NCBI RefSeq assembly: GCF_900109035.1
Contig: NZ_FNYD01000002.1
Span: 62,001 to 126,000, forward strand
DNA length: 64,000 nt
Source of the DNA: Cribrihabitans marinus
Lineage (GTDB): Bacteria; Pseudomonadota; Alphaproteobacteria; Rhodobacterales; Rhodobacteraceae
Direction of reading: 5' to 3'
Part shown: positions 16,773 through 27,253 of the stretch, piece by piece
Position numbering within the stretch: the first letter of the stretch is position 1
How the letters are laid out: every line of letters starts with the position of its first letter
Position numbers and translations under genes: made by a program
The notes under the pieces: generated by a model
Databases searched by the model: none
What the model saw: only the letters and a program-made list of their open reading frames with translations
Told to the model about the DNA's origin: nothing

Positions 16773-17570
16773 ATGCCGCATCCCCTGATCTCGGAGACCG
16801 ATATCGAGACGTTTCGCCGCGATGGCGTTGTCCTGGTGCGCGGGCTGTTTGCCGATCACGTCGAGACCTTGCGGGCGGGCGTGGCCGCCAACATGGCGGC
16901 GCCGGGGCCTTATGCGTCCAACAACGAGAAGGCGGGCCAGACCGGGCTGTTCTTCGACGATTACTGCAACTGGACCCGGATCCCCGAGTTCTGCGACGTG
17001 ATCGAGACCTCTCCCGCCGCCGAGGTGGCCGCCGACCTGATGGGATCGCGGATCGTGCAGATGTTCCACGATCATGTGTTGGTCAAGGAACCCGGCACTT
17101 CGATGCCGACACCCTGGCACCAGGACGGCCCCTACTACTTCGTCGAGGGCCGGCAGACGGTCAGTTTCTGGTCCCCGCTCGACCCGGTGCGCGAAGCGTC
17201 GCTGCGCTGTGTCGCCGGCTCGCACCGGTGGGAGAGGGAGGTGCTGCCGACGCGCTGGGTGTCCGAGGAAGGTTTCTTTGCCGACGAGGGGCAATATATC
17301 CCGGTGCCGGACCCCGAGGCCGAGGGCATGCGGATCGTCGAGTTCGAGATGGAACCCGGTGACGCGGTGGCGTTCGACTTCCGCACGTTGCATGGCGCGC
17401 GCGGCAACAGCAGCGACCGGCGCCGCAGGGCCTTTTCCCTGCGCCTGGTGGGCGACGACGCGCGCTATGTCGAGCGGCCGGGTCCGACCTCGCCGCCGTT
17501 TCCGGGCCACGACATGGTGCCGGGCCAGCGGCTGCGCGAGGACTGGTTCCCGGTGCTGTTGCAGCGGTAG
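16773..17570 (+). CDS. Phytanoyl-CoA dioxygenase (PhyH) family protein
   Basis: 265 residues. The double-stranded beta-helix iron site is visible as WHQDGPYY (His and Asp), and the distal His is in FRTLHGARGN, with Arg residues behind it (RRRAFSLRLVG) for 2-oxoglutarate. VFHDHVLVKEPG-like and LRCVAGSHRW segments fit the PhyH family. It would hydroxylate a small substrate using Fe(II), 2-oxoglutarate and oxygen in the cytoplasm. The substrate range of this family is wide and the flanking genes do not narrow it. It may be transcribed with irr (45-nt gap). Confidence 0.85.
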   Translation: MPHPLISETDIETFRRDGVVLVRGLFADHVETLRAGVAANMAAPGPYASNNEKAGQTGLFFDDYCNWTRIPEFCDVIETSPAAEVAADLMGSRIVQMFHDHVLVKEPGTSMPTPWHQDGPYYFVEGRQTVSFWSPLDPVREASLRCVAGSHRWEREVLPTRWVSEEGFFADEGQYIPVPDPEAEGMRIVEFEMEPGDAVAFDFRTLHGARGNSSDRRRRAFSLRLVGDDARYVERPGPTSPPFPGHDMVPGQRLREDWFPVLLQR

Positions 17571-17579
17571 GGGCGGTGT

Positions 17580-17641
17580 GGGGGCTTTGCCCCCCTGCGG
17601 CTGCGCCGCATTCCCCCCAGGATATTTCAGGCAAGAGGAAG
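17580..17641. repeat. Palindromic intergenic repeat, copy 1 (unit A only)
   Basis: The order is a hairpin GGGGGCTTTGCCCCC, a hairpin TGCGGCTGCGCCGCA, then CCCCCCAGGATATTTC and GCAAGAGGAA. The same layout, with a different middle hairpin, recurs at 27058-27118 and, inverted, at 49845-49910. It lies between convergent genes and could serve as a bidirectional terminator. Confidence 0.7.
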
Positions 17642-17649
17642 TGGCGGGG

Positions 17650-18516
17650 TCAGAACCACTGACCCGGTTCCATCAGGCCCAGGTCCAGCAATTGCCGCGA
17701 ATGCCATTCGAAAGGTGTCGAATTGTGCCAGCGGAAGCTGTCGATCTCGAAGGTCGATCCGGGATTTCGCTTGAGCGCCTTGGCGGTGCGGAACGAGCAG
17801 ATTGCCGCGGTCAGGTTGTGGTGCCAGGGGCAGGCATAGGTGTTGTATTCCTGGTCGTCGAACGTGTGATCGGGAAGCAGCGTCAGCCCGGGCTTGGCCC
17901 GGAACAGCGCGATCCGGTCGATCCGGCGGCTGTCCTTCGGGATGTGCTCCTCATAACGCCAGCGCACGCCGCCGAAGAAATCCAGCTGCCGCTCGCGCGG
18001 CTCGCCGGTCACCGGATCCTTGCGCGACTGCGCGTAATAACCCGAGCGGTCCAGGTAGGCGTCGTCCAGCGACACCGCGTTGGTTTCCGACCACAGGTCG
18101 TCGGCATAGAGGTCGATGACATAGGTCAGCATGGCATCGCGCCGTTCCTCGGTGTGGAAGGCCAGCATTTCGCCCACCGAGCGGGATTCGCAGAACGGGT
18201 AGAACAGGTATTCCGCGTTGTAGCAGTAATACATCCAGACCCCCGGCGCCGCCGCACCGATGCGGTTGACCGCGTCGAATACCGCCCCGCGCGGGCCGCA
18301 GTCGAAGGGGATCCGGTGGACGCGCGTGCCGACATCGGACGGCAGCAGGAAGGCATCGGGCATAAGCGCCAGCACCGAGGAAAACCCGCATTGCAGATGA
18401 TGGCGCAGGGTGGTGGACAGTTCCACGTCATCCTCGGCGAAGATCATCGCCACCGGCCCCTTGGCCAGGACCGCGGGTGCCGTCTTGAGAAAGTGGTCGA
18501 GCGATGAATAGTCCAT
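17650..18516 (-). CDS. Uncharacterised protein, possibly glycosyltransferase-related
   Basis: 288 residues from the ATG at 18514-18516 ([14 protein letters not shown]). It has no signal peptide and no membrane segment. [11 protein letters not shown] near residue 25 and [11 protein letters not shown] and [15 protein letters not shown] further on are distinctive, and the protein is rich in Tyr, Trp and His. The early hydrophobic strand followed by acidic residues resembles family-2 glycosyltransferase-like proteins annotated in Rhodobacteraceae, but no full GT-A motif set is seen. It is divergent from miaB and convergent with the PhyH gene. No function is assigned. Confidence 0.7.
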   Translation of the reverse strand: MDYSSLDHFLKTAPAVLAKGPVAMIFAEDDVELSTTLRHHLQCGFSSVLALMPDAFLLPSDVGTRVHRIPFDCGPRGAVFDAVNRIGAAAPGVWMYYCYNAEYLFYPFCESRSVGEMLAFHTEERRDAMLTYVIDLYADDLWSETNAVSLDDAYLDRSGYYAQSRKDPVTGEPRERQLDFFGGVRWRYEEHIPKDSRRIDRIALFRAKPGLTLLPDHTFDDQEYNTYACPWHHNLTAAICSFRTAKALKRNPGSTFEIDSFRWHNSTPFEWHSRQLLDLGLMEPGQWF

Positions 18517-18643
18517 GAAGGCGCCTGTCTGCCTGTGTGGCAATTGCCCACAGATTCGGTTAAATGCCCGTGCATTGCAAGCGGACCGCGAAGCCGGTAT
18601 TGCGATGCGCCGACCCCGCCGACCCCAACGAGGCCCGTGCCCG

Positions 18644-19960
18644 ATGTCCGACCGCAAGAAGCTTTATATCAAGACCTATGGCTGTCAGATGAATGTCTAT
18701 GACAGCGAACGCATGGCCGAGGCGCTGGGCGGGCAGGGCTATGTCGAAACCCAGTCGCCCGACGATGCCGACATGATCCTGCTCAATACTTGCCATATCC
18801 GCGAGAAGGCGGCGGAGAAGGTCTATTCCGAGTTGGGACGGTTCAAGGGGCTGAAGGCGGAGAAGCCGGATCTGAAGATCGGCGTCGCCGGCTGCGTCGC
18901 GCAGGCCGAGGGCGAAGAGATCATGCGCCGGCAGCCGCTGGTCGATCTGGTGGTCGGCCCGCAGAGCTATCACCGTCTGCCCGAGATGGAGGCGAAGGCA
19001 CGATCGGGCGAAAAGGCGCTGGACACCGATTTCCCCGAAGAGGACAAGTTCGAGCGTCTGAAGTCGCGGCCCAAGGCCAAGCGCGGACCGACGGCGTTCC
19101 TGACGGTGCAGGAGGGCTGCGACAAGTTCTGCGCCTTCTGCGTTGTTCCTTACACCCGCGGGGCCGAGGTCAGCCGCCCGGTGGATCGGGTTCTGGCCGA
19201 GGCGCGCGACCTGGTGGAGCGCGGGGTGCGCGAGATCACCCTGCTGGGCCAGAACGTGAACGCCTATCACGGGGCCGGGCCGGAGGGCGAGACGACCCTG
19301 GCGCAGCTGATCTGGCAGCTGGACAAGATCGACGGGCTGGAGCGCATCCGCTTTACCACCAGCCATCCCAACGACATGACCGATGACCTGATCGAGGCGC
19401 ATGGGGACTGCGCCAAGCTGATGCCCTATCTGCACCTGCCGGTGCAGTCGGGCAGCGACCGCATCCTCAAGCGGATGAACCGCAGCCACACCGCCGAGAG
19501 CTACCTGCGCCTGATCGAGCGGATCCGCGCGGCGCGCCCCGACATCCTGATGTCGGGCGATTTCATCGTGGGCTTCCCGGAAGAGACCGAGGCCGACTTC
19601 CAGGCCACTCTCGATCTGGTTGAGGCGGTGGGCTATGGCTATGCCTATTCCTTCAAGTATTCGACCCGTCCCGGTACGCCCGCAGCCGAGCGGCCGCAGG
19701 TGCCCGAGGACGAGGCCACCGAGCGGCTGCACCGGTTGCAGGCGCTGATCACCCGGGACCAGCGGCGCATCCAGGATGCGATGGTGGGGCGCGAGGTCGG
19801 CGTGCTGTTCGAGAAACCCGGCCGCCAGCCGGGGCAGATGGTCGGCAAATCCGACTATCTTCACGCGGTCCATGTGACCGGGCCGGTCGAATCAGGGGCG
19901 TTGCGCCGGGTGCGGATCACCGGGTCCGGAGCCAATTCCCTCGCCGGGGAGTTGATCTGA
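18644..19960 (+). CDS. miaB: tRNA (N6-isopentenyladenosine(37)-C2)-methylthiotransferase
   Basis: 438 residues, the usual MiaB length. The N-terminal MTTase domain has its three cluster cysteines in [21 protein letters not shown] and AGCVAQ. The radical-SAM motif is [15 protein letters not shown] near residue 160, followed by [10 protein letters not shown]. The C-terminal TRAM domain begins near residue 375. It adds the methylthio group to i6A37 in tRNAs reading UNN codons. The ATG at 18644 begins the conserved [15 protein letters not shown]; an in-frame ATG at 18605 is less likely. In related genomes it heads the miaB-phoH-ybeY-corC-lnt order seen here with two extra genes. Confidence 0.95.
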   Translation: MSDRKKLYIKTYGCQMNVYDSERMAEALGGQGYVETQSPDDADMILLNTCHIREKAAEKVYSELGRFKGLKAEKPDLKIGVAGCVAQAEGEEIMRRQPLVDLVVGPQSYHRLPEMEAKARSGEKALDTDFPEEDKFERLKSRPKAKRGPTAFLTVQEGCDKFCAFCVVPYTRGAEVSRPVDRVLAEARDLVERGVREITLLGQNVNAYHGAGPEGETTLAQLIWQLDKIDGLERIRFTTSHPNDMTDDLIEAHGDCAKLMPYLHLPVQSGSDRILKRMNRSHTAESYLRLIERIRAARPDILMSGDFIVGFPEETEADFQATLDLVEAVGYGYAYSFKYSTRPGTPAAERPQVPEDEATERLHRLQALITRDQRRIQDAMVGREVGVLFEKPGRQPGQMVGKSDYLHAVHVTGPVESGALRRVRITGSGANSLAGELI

Positions 19961-20124
19961 AGCGGGTCGGCACCGCGCCCAACGTGCGAAATCCCGCCCG
20001 AATTCGTTTTTTCTTAGGTTTTTGCCCCTATCGAGGCTAGGCCGGTGTTACTGTCACCGCGTGCCCGCAGGCAGCCGATCTTGGGGATTGGGTTGCACAT
20101 GCCACCAGATGTATGGGGGAAGCC

Positions 20125-20895
20125 ATGGTCGAATTGGGGAAGACGATCTGCCGAAGACTGCGCCGGGGCGCCGGAATTGCAATGGTCCTGGCGGCGCTGA
20201 TCTGGTCACCGCCGGAGGTGCGTGCAGGCAGCCCGGAAAAGGCGCTCGAGGAGCCGGTCGTGGTGGCCCCGCGCGGCCCGGCCCATGACTGGAGCGGGTT
20301 CTATGCCGGCGGTTCGATCGGTTACGCGTTCAACGGCGACGACGATGTCGGCCATCGCGCCCCGGGCGGGCGCACACTGCCGTCGCCCGGCAGCCTGGAG
20401 CTGAACGGGGCCACCTACGGGCTGCACCTGGGCTGGCGCTGGCAGCGCCAGGTGCCGACCACGCTGCGCCAGTTCGTGTACGGCATCGAACTGGGCTATG
20501 AGACCGGGGAGATATCGGATTCGCTGTCGGACGGCACCTATACCGCGTCCAGCGAACTGGACGACGTGTTGTCGCTGCGGCTCAAGAGCGGGATCACCGA
20601 CAAATCCAACAGGATGCTGTTCTATGGCAGCGTCGCCTATGTCCGCGCCAGCGCTCGCTATGCCCTGTCGGGCACCGCCGGCGGCGACACGATAGGGATT
20701 GACCAGGGGTTCGACACCGACGGTTACGCGCTGGGCCTCGGTGTCGATTACCTGCTAACCGAGCGCCTTGTTCTGGGCGTCGGACTGGAATACGCCAACC
20801 TGACATCCCAGGTGCTGAGCGATGCCGGCGGGTCGTCCACCAAGGTCACGCCGCAATTCACCACGTTCCGGCTCGGGCTCAGCTACCGGTTCTGA
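20125..20895 (+). CDS. Outer-membrane beta-barrel protein (opacity/OmpA-like barrel)
   Basis: 256 residues. A long signal peptide (MVELGKTICRRLRRGAGIAMVLAALI...) ends around VRA|GSPEK near residue 34. WSGFYAGGSIGYAFNG begins an eight-stranded small barrel, with alternating aromatic and glycine strands and a C-terminal RLGLSYRF ending in Phe, the outer-membrane sorting signal. The ATG at 20125 is preferred because GGGGGA lies 5 nt upstream; an in-frame ATG at 20113 is possible. It separates miaB from phoH, which are neighbours in many alphaproteobacteria. The function is unknown; surface structure or porin-like stability roles are typical. Confidence 0.8.
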   Translation: MVELGKTICRRLRRGAGIAMVLAALIWSPPEVRAGSPEKALEEPVVVAPRGPAHDWSGFYAGGSIGYAFNGDDDVGHRAPGGRTLPSPGSLELNGATYGLHLGWRWQRQVPTTLRQFVYGIELGYETGEISDSLSDGTYTASSELDDVLSLRLKSGITDKSNRMLFYGSVAYVRASARYALSGTAGGDTIGIDQGFDTDGYALGLGVDYLLTERLVLGVGLEYANLTSQVLSDAGGSSTKVTPQFTTFRLGLSYRF

Positions 20896-21005
20896 GCGTT
20901 TTCCAGGCGTGGTTTGTTTCAGCCGTGTGAAATCTGTGTGGGGGCGCTTGCACGCCGGACGTGACTCTGGCTACGCTCGGGTCACAGTCCAGAACAGGAG
21001 ATCGG

Positions 21006-22016
<1,011 letters not shown>

Positions 22017-22144
22017 GGCGGTATGATCCCGAGGGGCGGTTTTGCGGGACTTTGCTGCCGTTCAATACACTCGCCAGCACTCTGACTATTGTTTCGAGCC
22101 AGACGTGATACTTTGTCAGGACTTCAAATGGGATTGACGATGTG

Positions 22145-22657
22145 ATGGCCCATTTTCTCGAGACGCCCGACACCATATCAGACACTTCCGAAGTCGAGAC
22201 CTTGCTGAGGGAATACCTTTCGTGGGTCGTTCCGCTCTTTAATGCTCAGAATAACCTCAACGTTGATGTCGATGTGGCTCTTTCGAACGCAATGCTAGAT
22301 CTGACTGAAGTCTTACCGCCAGACGGGCGGACGGTTCTGGCGCGCGACCGCAGTGGAGTTGCCAATGCCATTGGTTTCTATCGAAAGATTAGAGCTGACG
22401 CGGTAGAGATTAAGCGGCTATATGTCCGACCCGAAGTGCGGGGTGAAGGCCTCGGGCGCAAAGTGGTTCGGCGGTTGATAGTCGAAGCGCGCAATTCAAA
22501 TCATTCCCAAGTCTTTCTAGATAGCACTGCTTTCATGTCCTCTGCTCACGCATTGTACCGCGCGGAAGGGTTCCGAGACGTTGATTTCTACCCCGAAGCA
22601 GAGCACTCACAAGATGTATCCCCGCACGTGATCTACATGGCCTTGAAGATCGACTGA
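22145..22657 (+). CDS. GNAT-family N-acetyltransferase (likely acquired)
   Basis: 170 residues. The acetyl-CoA binding motif A reads EIKRLYVRPEVRGEGLGRKVV (RxxGxG), followed by VFLDSTAFMSSAHALYRAEGF, which is motif B and typical of small-molecule GNATs. No ribosome binding site is clear; ATG at 22145 or an overlapping GTG at 22142 could start it. Base composition is unlike its neighbours: rows 22201-22320 and 22381-22440 contain 89 G+C in 180 by hand count, against 41 in 60 for 21721-21780 in phoH. Codons such as tta, cta and aga appear that neighbours avoid. The substrate is unknown. It is likely horizontally transferred. Confidence 0.85.
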   Translation: MAHFLETPDTISDTSEVETLLREYLSWVVPLFNAQNNLNVDVDVALSNAMLDLTEVLPPDGRTVLARDRSGVANAIGFYRKIRADAVEIKRLYVRPEVRGEGLGRKVVRRLIVEARNSNHSQVFLDSTAFMSSAHALYRAEGFRDVDFYPEAEHSQDVSPHVIYMALKID

Positions 22658-22847
22658 GATAGTGCCGAGAGTGTGTTCTTGCTCACGTCGCTAGCGTCTG
22701 TTTGGACTCATTTCCGACGACCAATGCGCATCCGCGCTTTTTGACGTTCCATGGGCGCCTCGCACCCTGCAACCGCCCGATCCATACCCTTCCACCGCCG
22801 CGGAAACCCTTGTATCGCTGCGCCATTCTGAACGGAGCGGCCCTGAC

Positions 22848-23342
22848 ATGCAGCTTGACCTGACCGTCGAAGACCCCGGCTGGGGCGATATCTCGCCGCT
22901 GGTGTCGCGTGCGGTTGCGGCGACGCTCGATCACCTCGGCATCGACGCGGAGCAGGCGGAAGTCAGCGTCCTGGCTTGCGACGACGCGCGCATCGCGGCG
23001 TTGAACGCGGAGTTTCGCGGCAAGCCCGCGCCGACCAACGTACTCAGCTGGCCGGCCGCCGATCTGGGCGCGGAACGCCCCGGCGCAACACCCGCCCAAC
23101 CCGCGCCGGATTTCTCCGGCGCGCTGCCGTTGGGAGATATCGCGATCGCCTGGGAAACCTGCCGGCGCGAGGCCGAGGCGGCGGGAAAACCGCATGACGA
23201 CCACGTGACGCACCTGCTTGTGCATGGCCTTTTGCACCTGCTGGGCTATGACCATGTTCGTGACGCGGACGCCACGTTGATGGAAGGATTGGAAGCCGCG
23301 ATACTTGGCAAGATGGGTATTCCGGACCCATATAGGGATTAG
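22848..23342 (+). CDS. ybeY: Endoribonuclease YbeY
   Basis: 164 residues. The zinc site [15 protein letters not shown] matches the H-x3-H-x5-H signature exactly. [15 protein letters not shown] and LGDIAIAWE are the other conserved blocks. YbeY takes part in 16S rRNA 3' maturation and 70S quality control. It lies 42 nt upstream of the corC-like gene and is probably transcribed with it and lnt. The upstream 190 nt (22658-22847), after the inserted GNAT gene, may hold a separate promoter. Confidence 0.95.
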   Translation: MQLDLTVEDPGWGDISPLVSRAVAATLDHLGIDAEQAEVSVLACDDARIAALNAEFRGKPAPTNVLSWPAADLGAERPGATPAQPAPDFSGALPLGDIAIAWETCRREAEAAGKPHDDHVTHLLVHGLLHLLGYDHVRDADATLMEGLEAAILGKMGIPDPYRD

Positions 23343-23384
23343 ACGGGCCCTTGCTGGCCCGGGTTGCATTTTGGATCGGAGATC

Positions 23385-24269
23385 ATGGGCGACACAGACG
23401 GCAGTTCTAGCGCGGCGCAGAGCGCGCGGACGAACGAGTTGGACGAGGGATCGGGCGACAAGGGATTTCTGACCCGGATCTTCGACGCGTTCTCGAATGG
23501 TGACGAAGAGGACGAGGCCGAGGAGAAGCGGCGGCCGGGACCGCTCGCGCAGCTGCCCGGCATGTCGAACCTGCGCCGGATGCGGGTCGAGGACGTGGCC
23601 ATTCCCACGGCCGAGATCGTCGCGGTGTCCAGCACCATCGAACGCAACGAACTGGTGCAGGTGTTCCGCGACAGCGGGATGACCCGGATACCGGTCTATG
23701 ACGGAACGCTCGATTCGCCCCTGGGCTTCGTGCACCTGAAGGATTTTGCGCTGACCTACGGGTTCAACGGCAACGGCTCGGACCTGGATATCGGCGCGAT
23801 GCTGCGACCGCTGCTGTTCGTGCCGCCTTCGATGCCGATCGGCGTGCTGCTGGCCAAGATGCAGACGGAACGCCGGCATATGGCCCTGGTGATCGACGAG
23901 TATGGCGGGGTCGACGGCCTTCTGACCATCGAGGACCTGATCGAACAGGTGGTGGGCGAGATCGAGGACGAGCATGACACCGACGAGGATCTGCCCTGGA
24001 TCCGCGAGAAGCCCGGCTGCTATATCGCCCAGGCGCGCACACCGCTGAGCGAGTTCGAGGCCGAGATCGGCCGGTCGCTGACCAATCACGAGGATGTCGA
24101 CGAGGAAGAGATCGACACGCTGGGCGGGCTTGTCTTCATGCTCTCGGGCCGGGTGCCGGCGCGGGGCGAGGTCGTTCCGCATCCCGACGGACCGGAATTC
24201 GAGGTGATCGACGCCGATCCCCGCCGCATCAAGCGGCTGCGCGTTCGCCTTCCTCAGCCCGGCGCATGA
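23385..24269 (+). CDS. CorC/HlyC-type CBS-domain protein
   Basis: 294 residues. An acidic N-terminal region (to ~60) is followed by two CBS domains; MRVEDVAIPTAEIVAV, TRIPVYDGTLDSPLGFVHLKD and ALVIDEYGGVDGLLTIEDLIEQ are diagnostic. A C-terminal transporter-associated domain (GGLVFMLSGRVPARGEVV) ends the protein. No membrane segment is present, so it is the cytosolic CorC type associated with magnesium/cobalt efflux and membrane homeostasis. The ATG at 23385 follows GGAG. Its stop overlaps the lnt start by 4 nt. Confidence 0.9.
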   Translation: MGDTDGSSSAAQSARTNELDEGSGDKGFLTRIFDAFSNGDEEDEAEEKRRPGPLAQLPGMSNLRRMRVEDVAIPTAEIVAVSSTIERNELVQVFRDSGMTRIPVYDGTLDSPLGFVHLKDFALTYGFNGNGSDLDIGAMLRPLLFVPPSMPIGVLLAKMQTERRHMALVIDEYGGVDGLLTIEDLIEQVVGEIEDEHDTDEDLPWIREKPGCYIAQARTPLSEFEAEIGRSLTNHEDVDEEEIDTLGGLVFMLSGRVPARGEVVPHPDGPEFEVIDADPRRIKRLRVRLPQPGA

Positions 24270-25780
24270 CCCAAGTGGCGGCGGGCCGGCGGCTGCGACG
24301 CGCGCCGCATGCGGCATTCGCCCTGGGGCTGGCGGCGGCGACCGGGCTTGCGCCCTATTTCCTCTGGTTAGTCACCCTGCCCGCGCTGGCCCTGCTGGTG
24401 CCGCTTTTCGTAACGGCGCCCGGCCGCCGGGCCGCGGGGTGGATCGGCTGGGCTTTCGGGCTGGGGTATTTCGGATTTGGCCTGGTTTGGATCGTCGAGC
24501 CTTTTCTCGTCGATGTGCCCCGCCACGGCTGGATGGCCCCCTTCGCGCTGGTTCTGCTGGCCGGCGGGCTTGCCCTGTTCTGGGCGGTGGCGTTCTGGGC
24601 GGCGGCGGCGCCCAAGCGCGGCCCCGGCGTCAGGGTGGCCGCGCTGGCCGTTACCTGGTCGCTGGCCGAGCTGGCCCGTGCCTATCTCCTGACCGGGTTT
24701 CCCTGGGCGGGGTTGGCGCAGATCTGGGTCGACAGTCCCACGGCGCTTCTTCTGGCCTGGATTGGGCCGCACGGGCTGGCGCTTGCGACTCTGCTCGTGG
24801 CCCTGCCGGCGGGGCTGCTGGTCGCGCGCAGGCCGGGCGCGGCACCTGTCGCCGGTCTGGCCGTGCTGGGTCTTGCCGGGGCGGTGATGCTGGCAGAGGC
24901 CATGGCGCCAGACCTGTCTTCGACGGGACGCACCGTCCGGCTGGTCCAGCCCAACGCGCCGCAGCATCAGAAATGGGATCCCGAGCATGCGCCTGTCTTC
25001 TTTCGCCGCCAGTTGGCGTTCACCGAGGCCGCGCCGAGGCCCGACCTGATCGTCTGGCCTGAAACCGCGATCCCGGTCTGGCTGGAGAATGCCGGCCCGA
25101 CGCTCGACCGGATCGCCGGCGCGGCGGACGGGGTGCCGGTGGTGCTGGGCCTACTGCGCACGCAGGGCCAACGGATCTACAATTCCCTGGTGGTTCTGGG
25201 TGCCGATGGGCGGGTCGGCCAGACCTATGACAAGCATCACCTGGTGCCCTTCGGCGAATATGTTCCGCTGGGCGATCTGATGGCGCGGTTCGGCATTGCC
25301 GGGCTGGCCGCGTCGGACGGGCAGGGCTTCAGCGCCGGACCAGGGCCGCGCACGGTCGACCTGGGTCCGCTCGGCCTGGCGCTGCCGCTGATCTGCTACG
25401 AGGCGGTGTTTCCGCAGGACATCAACCGCGCCCCTGTCCGGCCCGCAATGCTGCTGCAGATCACCAACGATGCCTGGTTCGGATCCTTCTCGGGACCCTA
25501 TCAGCACCTCGCGCAGGCGCGGATGCGCGCGATCGAACAGGGGCTGCCGATGCTGCGCGCCGCCAACACCGGCGTCTCGGCGATGATCGACCCGCTGGGG
25601 CGCGTGACCGCATCGCTGCCGCTGGGGCGGGCGGGGCATCTCGACGCGGAGCTGCCCGCCCCGCTGCCCGCCCCGCTCTACGCGCGGACCGGAGATACGC
25701 CGATGCTGCTCCTGCTTCTGGCCATGGCCGCGGCACTGGCGCTTTGGCCAAGACGCCGCGGTACTGCAAATAGCGATTGA
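24266..25780 (+). CDS. lnt: Apolipoprotein N-acyltransferase
   Basis: 504 residues. Residues ~1-210 hold about six membrane helices; residues ~225-470 form the periplasmic carbon-nitrogen hydrolase domain. The catalytic triad is seen in IVWPETAIPVW (Glu), TYDKHHLVPFGEYVP (Lys) and LALPLICYEAVFP (Cys). A last helix follows near 480. It adds the third acyl chain to the N-terminal cysteine of lipoproteins. The 4-nt overlap with the corC-like gene shows co-translation. The metK leader begins directly after the stop. Confidence 0.95.
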   Translation: MTQVAAGRRLRRAPHAAFALGLAAATGLAPYFLWLVTLPALALLVPLFVTAPGRRAAGWIGWAFGLGYFGFGLVWIVEPFLVDVPRHGWMAPFALVLLAGGLALFWAVAFWAAAAPKRGPGVRVAALAVTWSLAELARAYLLTGFPWAGLAQIWVDSPTALLLAWIGPHGLALATLLVALPAGLLVARRPGAAPVAGLAVLGLAGAVMLAEAMAPDLSSTGRTVRLVQPNAPQHQKWDPEHAPVFFRRQLAFTEAAPRPDLIVWPETAIPVWLENAGPTLDRIAGAADGVPVVLGLLRTQGQRIYNSLVVLGADGRVGQTYDKHHLVPFGEYVPLGDLMARFGIAGLAASDGQGFSAGPGPRTVDLGPLGLALPLICYEAVFPQDINRAPVRPAMLLQITNDAWFGSFSGPYQHLAQARMRAIEQGLPMLRAANTGVSAMIDPLGRVTASLPLGRAGHLDAELPAPLPAPLYARTGDTPMLLLLLAMAAALALWPRRRGTANSD

Positions 25781-25805
25781 ATATCCCACACGGCGCGCGT
25801 ATTCC
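25777..25805 (+). promoter_or_regulatory. Possible metK promoter
   Basis: TTGAAT at 25777-25782, overlapping the lnt stop, is followed after 17 nt by TATTCC at 25800-25805. The -10 match is poor. The implied start near 25812 would place the first transcribed bases just before the riboswitch, which supports it. Confidence 0.4.
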
Positions 25806-25816
25806 GTCCCGGACCT

Positions 25817-25861
25817 GTCACAACGGCTTCCTGGCGTGGCGGCGTAAACCTCAATGGAGCA
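25817..25861 (+). promoter_or_regulatory. SAM/SAH riboswitch in the metK leader
   Basis: The segment begins GTCACAACGGCTTCCTGGCG and ends AATGGAGCA, the conserved core of the SAM/SAH riboswitch class. The P1 stem pairs 25817-25821 (GTCAC) with 25836-25840 (GTGGC), with one wobble. The loop bases TTCC can pair with GGAG at 25856-25859, which is also the metK ribosome binding site 8 nt before the ATG. Ligand binding should therefore sequester the site and lower MetK translation. The only variation is in the stem and the linker. Confidence 0.93.
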
Positions 25862-25867
25862 CTTTTC

Positions 25868-27049
25868 ATGGCCAGACAGAACTACACCTTTACCTCGGAA
25901 TCGGTTTCCGAGGGGCACCCGGACAAGGTCTGTGACCGCATCTCCGACGCGGTGCTCGACGCGCTGATCGCCGAAGAGCCCGAAGCTCGCGTCGCCTGCG
26001 AGACCTTCGCCACGACCAACCGGGTTGTGATCGGCGGCGAGGTGGGACTGGCGGACCAGGAAAAGCTGCACGACTACATGCGCCGGATCGACGGCATCGC
26101 CCGCGACTGCATCCGCGATATCGGCTATGAGCAGGACAAGTTCCACTGGAACACCTGCGAGGTCACGAACCTCTTGCACGAACAGTCCGCGCATATCGCC
26201 CAGGGCGTGAACGCGGACGGAAACAAGGACGAGGGTGCCGGCGACCAGGGCATCATGTTCGGCTTCGCAACGAATGAAACCGACGCGATGATGCCCGCAC
26301 CGATCCAGTTCAGCCACGCGATCCTGCGCCGCCTCGCCGAGGTGCGCAAGAACGGCACCGAGCCGGCGCTCGGCCCGGATGCCAAGTCGCAGCTCTCGGT
26401 GGTCTATCGCGACGGCAAGCCGGTGGGCGTGAGCTCGCTTGTGCTCAGCACCCAGCATCTCGACGAAACGCTCACCAGCGCCGACATCCGCGCCATCGTC
26501 GAGCCGTATATCCGCGAAGTGCTGCCGGAGGGCTGGCTGAACGGCGAAACCGAATGGCACGTCAATCCGACCGGCAAGTTCGTCATCGGCGGGCCGGATG
26601 GCGATGCCGGTCTGACCGGGCGCAAGATCATCGTAGATACCTATGGTGGCGCCGCACCGCATGGCGGCGGCGCGTTCTCCGGCAAGGATCCGACCAAGGT
26701 GGACCGCTCGGCGGCCTATGCCGCACGCTATCTCGCGAAAAACGTCGTGGCCGCGGGCATGGCCGAGCGCTGCACCATCCAGCTCAGCTATGCCATCGGC
26801 GTCAGCCAGCCGTTGTCGATCTACGCCGACACGCACCAGACCGGCGAGGTTGCGCCCGCGGCAATCGAATCCGCGATCCGCAAGGTGATGGACCTCACAC
26901 CGCGCGGCATCCGCTCGCATCTGCAGCTGAACAAGCCCATCTACGAGCGCACCGCCGCATACGGCCATTTCGGCCGCGCGCCCGAGGCCGATGGCGGGTT
27001 CAGCTGGGAACGCACCGATCTTGCCGAGGCCCTCGCCAACGCGGTCTGA
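25868..27049 (+). CDS. metK: S-adenosylmethionine synthetase
   Basis: 393 residues, full length. [21 protein letters not shown] is the ATP-binding N-terminus, [12 protein letters not shown] the loop over the active site, and [19 protein letters not shown] the phosphate-binding signature. It makes SAM from methionine and ATP in the cytoplasm. Translation is probably controlled by the SAM/SAH riboswitch directly upstream, giving product feedback. A palindromic repeat element and then trmB follow. Confidence 0.97.
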   Translation: MARQNYTFTSESVSEGHPDKVCDRISDAVLDALIAEEPEARVACETFATTNRVVIGGEVGLADQEKLHDYMRRIDGIARDCIRDIGYEQDKFHWNTCEVTNLLHEQSAHIAQGVNADGNKDEGAGDQGIMFGFATNETDAMMPAPIQFSHAILRRLAEVRKNGTEPALGPDAKSQLSVVYRDGKPVGVSSLVLSTQHLDETLTSADIRAIVEPYIREVLPEGWLNGETEWHVNPTGKFVIGGPDGDAGLTGRKIIVDTYGGAAPHGGGAFSGKDPTKVDRSAAYAARYLAKNVVAAGMAERCTIQLSYAIGVSQPLSIYADTHQTGEVAPAAIESAIRKVMDLTPRGIRSHLQLNKPIYERTAAYGHFGRAPEADGGFSWERTDLAEALANAV

Positions 27050-27057
27050 GCCGGTTC

Positions 27058-27211
27058 GGGGGCTCTGCCCCCGTCGCCCTCCGGGCGACTCCCCCGAGGT
27101 ATTTTCCGCGAGAGGAAATGCGGCCTGCCCCTTCCTTTCGCCCCAAATACCTCGGAGCGCGAGGCAGAGCCTCGCATCTGGAAACGAGCGCGCCGAAGGC
27201 GCTCATTTGGG
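27058..27211. repeat. Palindromic intergenic repeat, copy 2 (units A and B)
   Basis: Unit A (27058-27118) has GGGGGCTCTGCCCCC, a GTCGCCC/GGGCGAC hairpin, CTCCCCCGAGGTATTTT and GCGAGAGGAAA. Unit B (27129-27211), in inverse orientation, has CCAAATACCTCGGAGCGCGA, a GAGGC/GCCTC hairpin and GAGCGCGCC/GGCGCTC. The reverse complement of the whole element matches 49760-49910 closely. The AGAGGAAA and TTCCTTTC arms face each other, so the RNA could fold into one long hairpin. Confidence 0.8.
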
Positions 27212-27253
27212 TAGCGGTTGCCGATTGCAGCGCAACCCGCTAGAGGGCGGCGC

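Noticed and set aside
22020-22847. Insertion sequence or integron cassette carrying the GNAT gene
   Set aside because: No transposase, terminal inverted repeats, attC-like site or target duplication could be seen around it.
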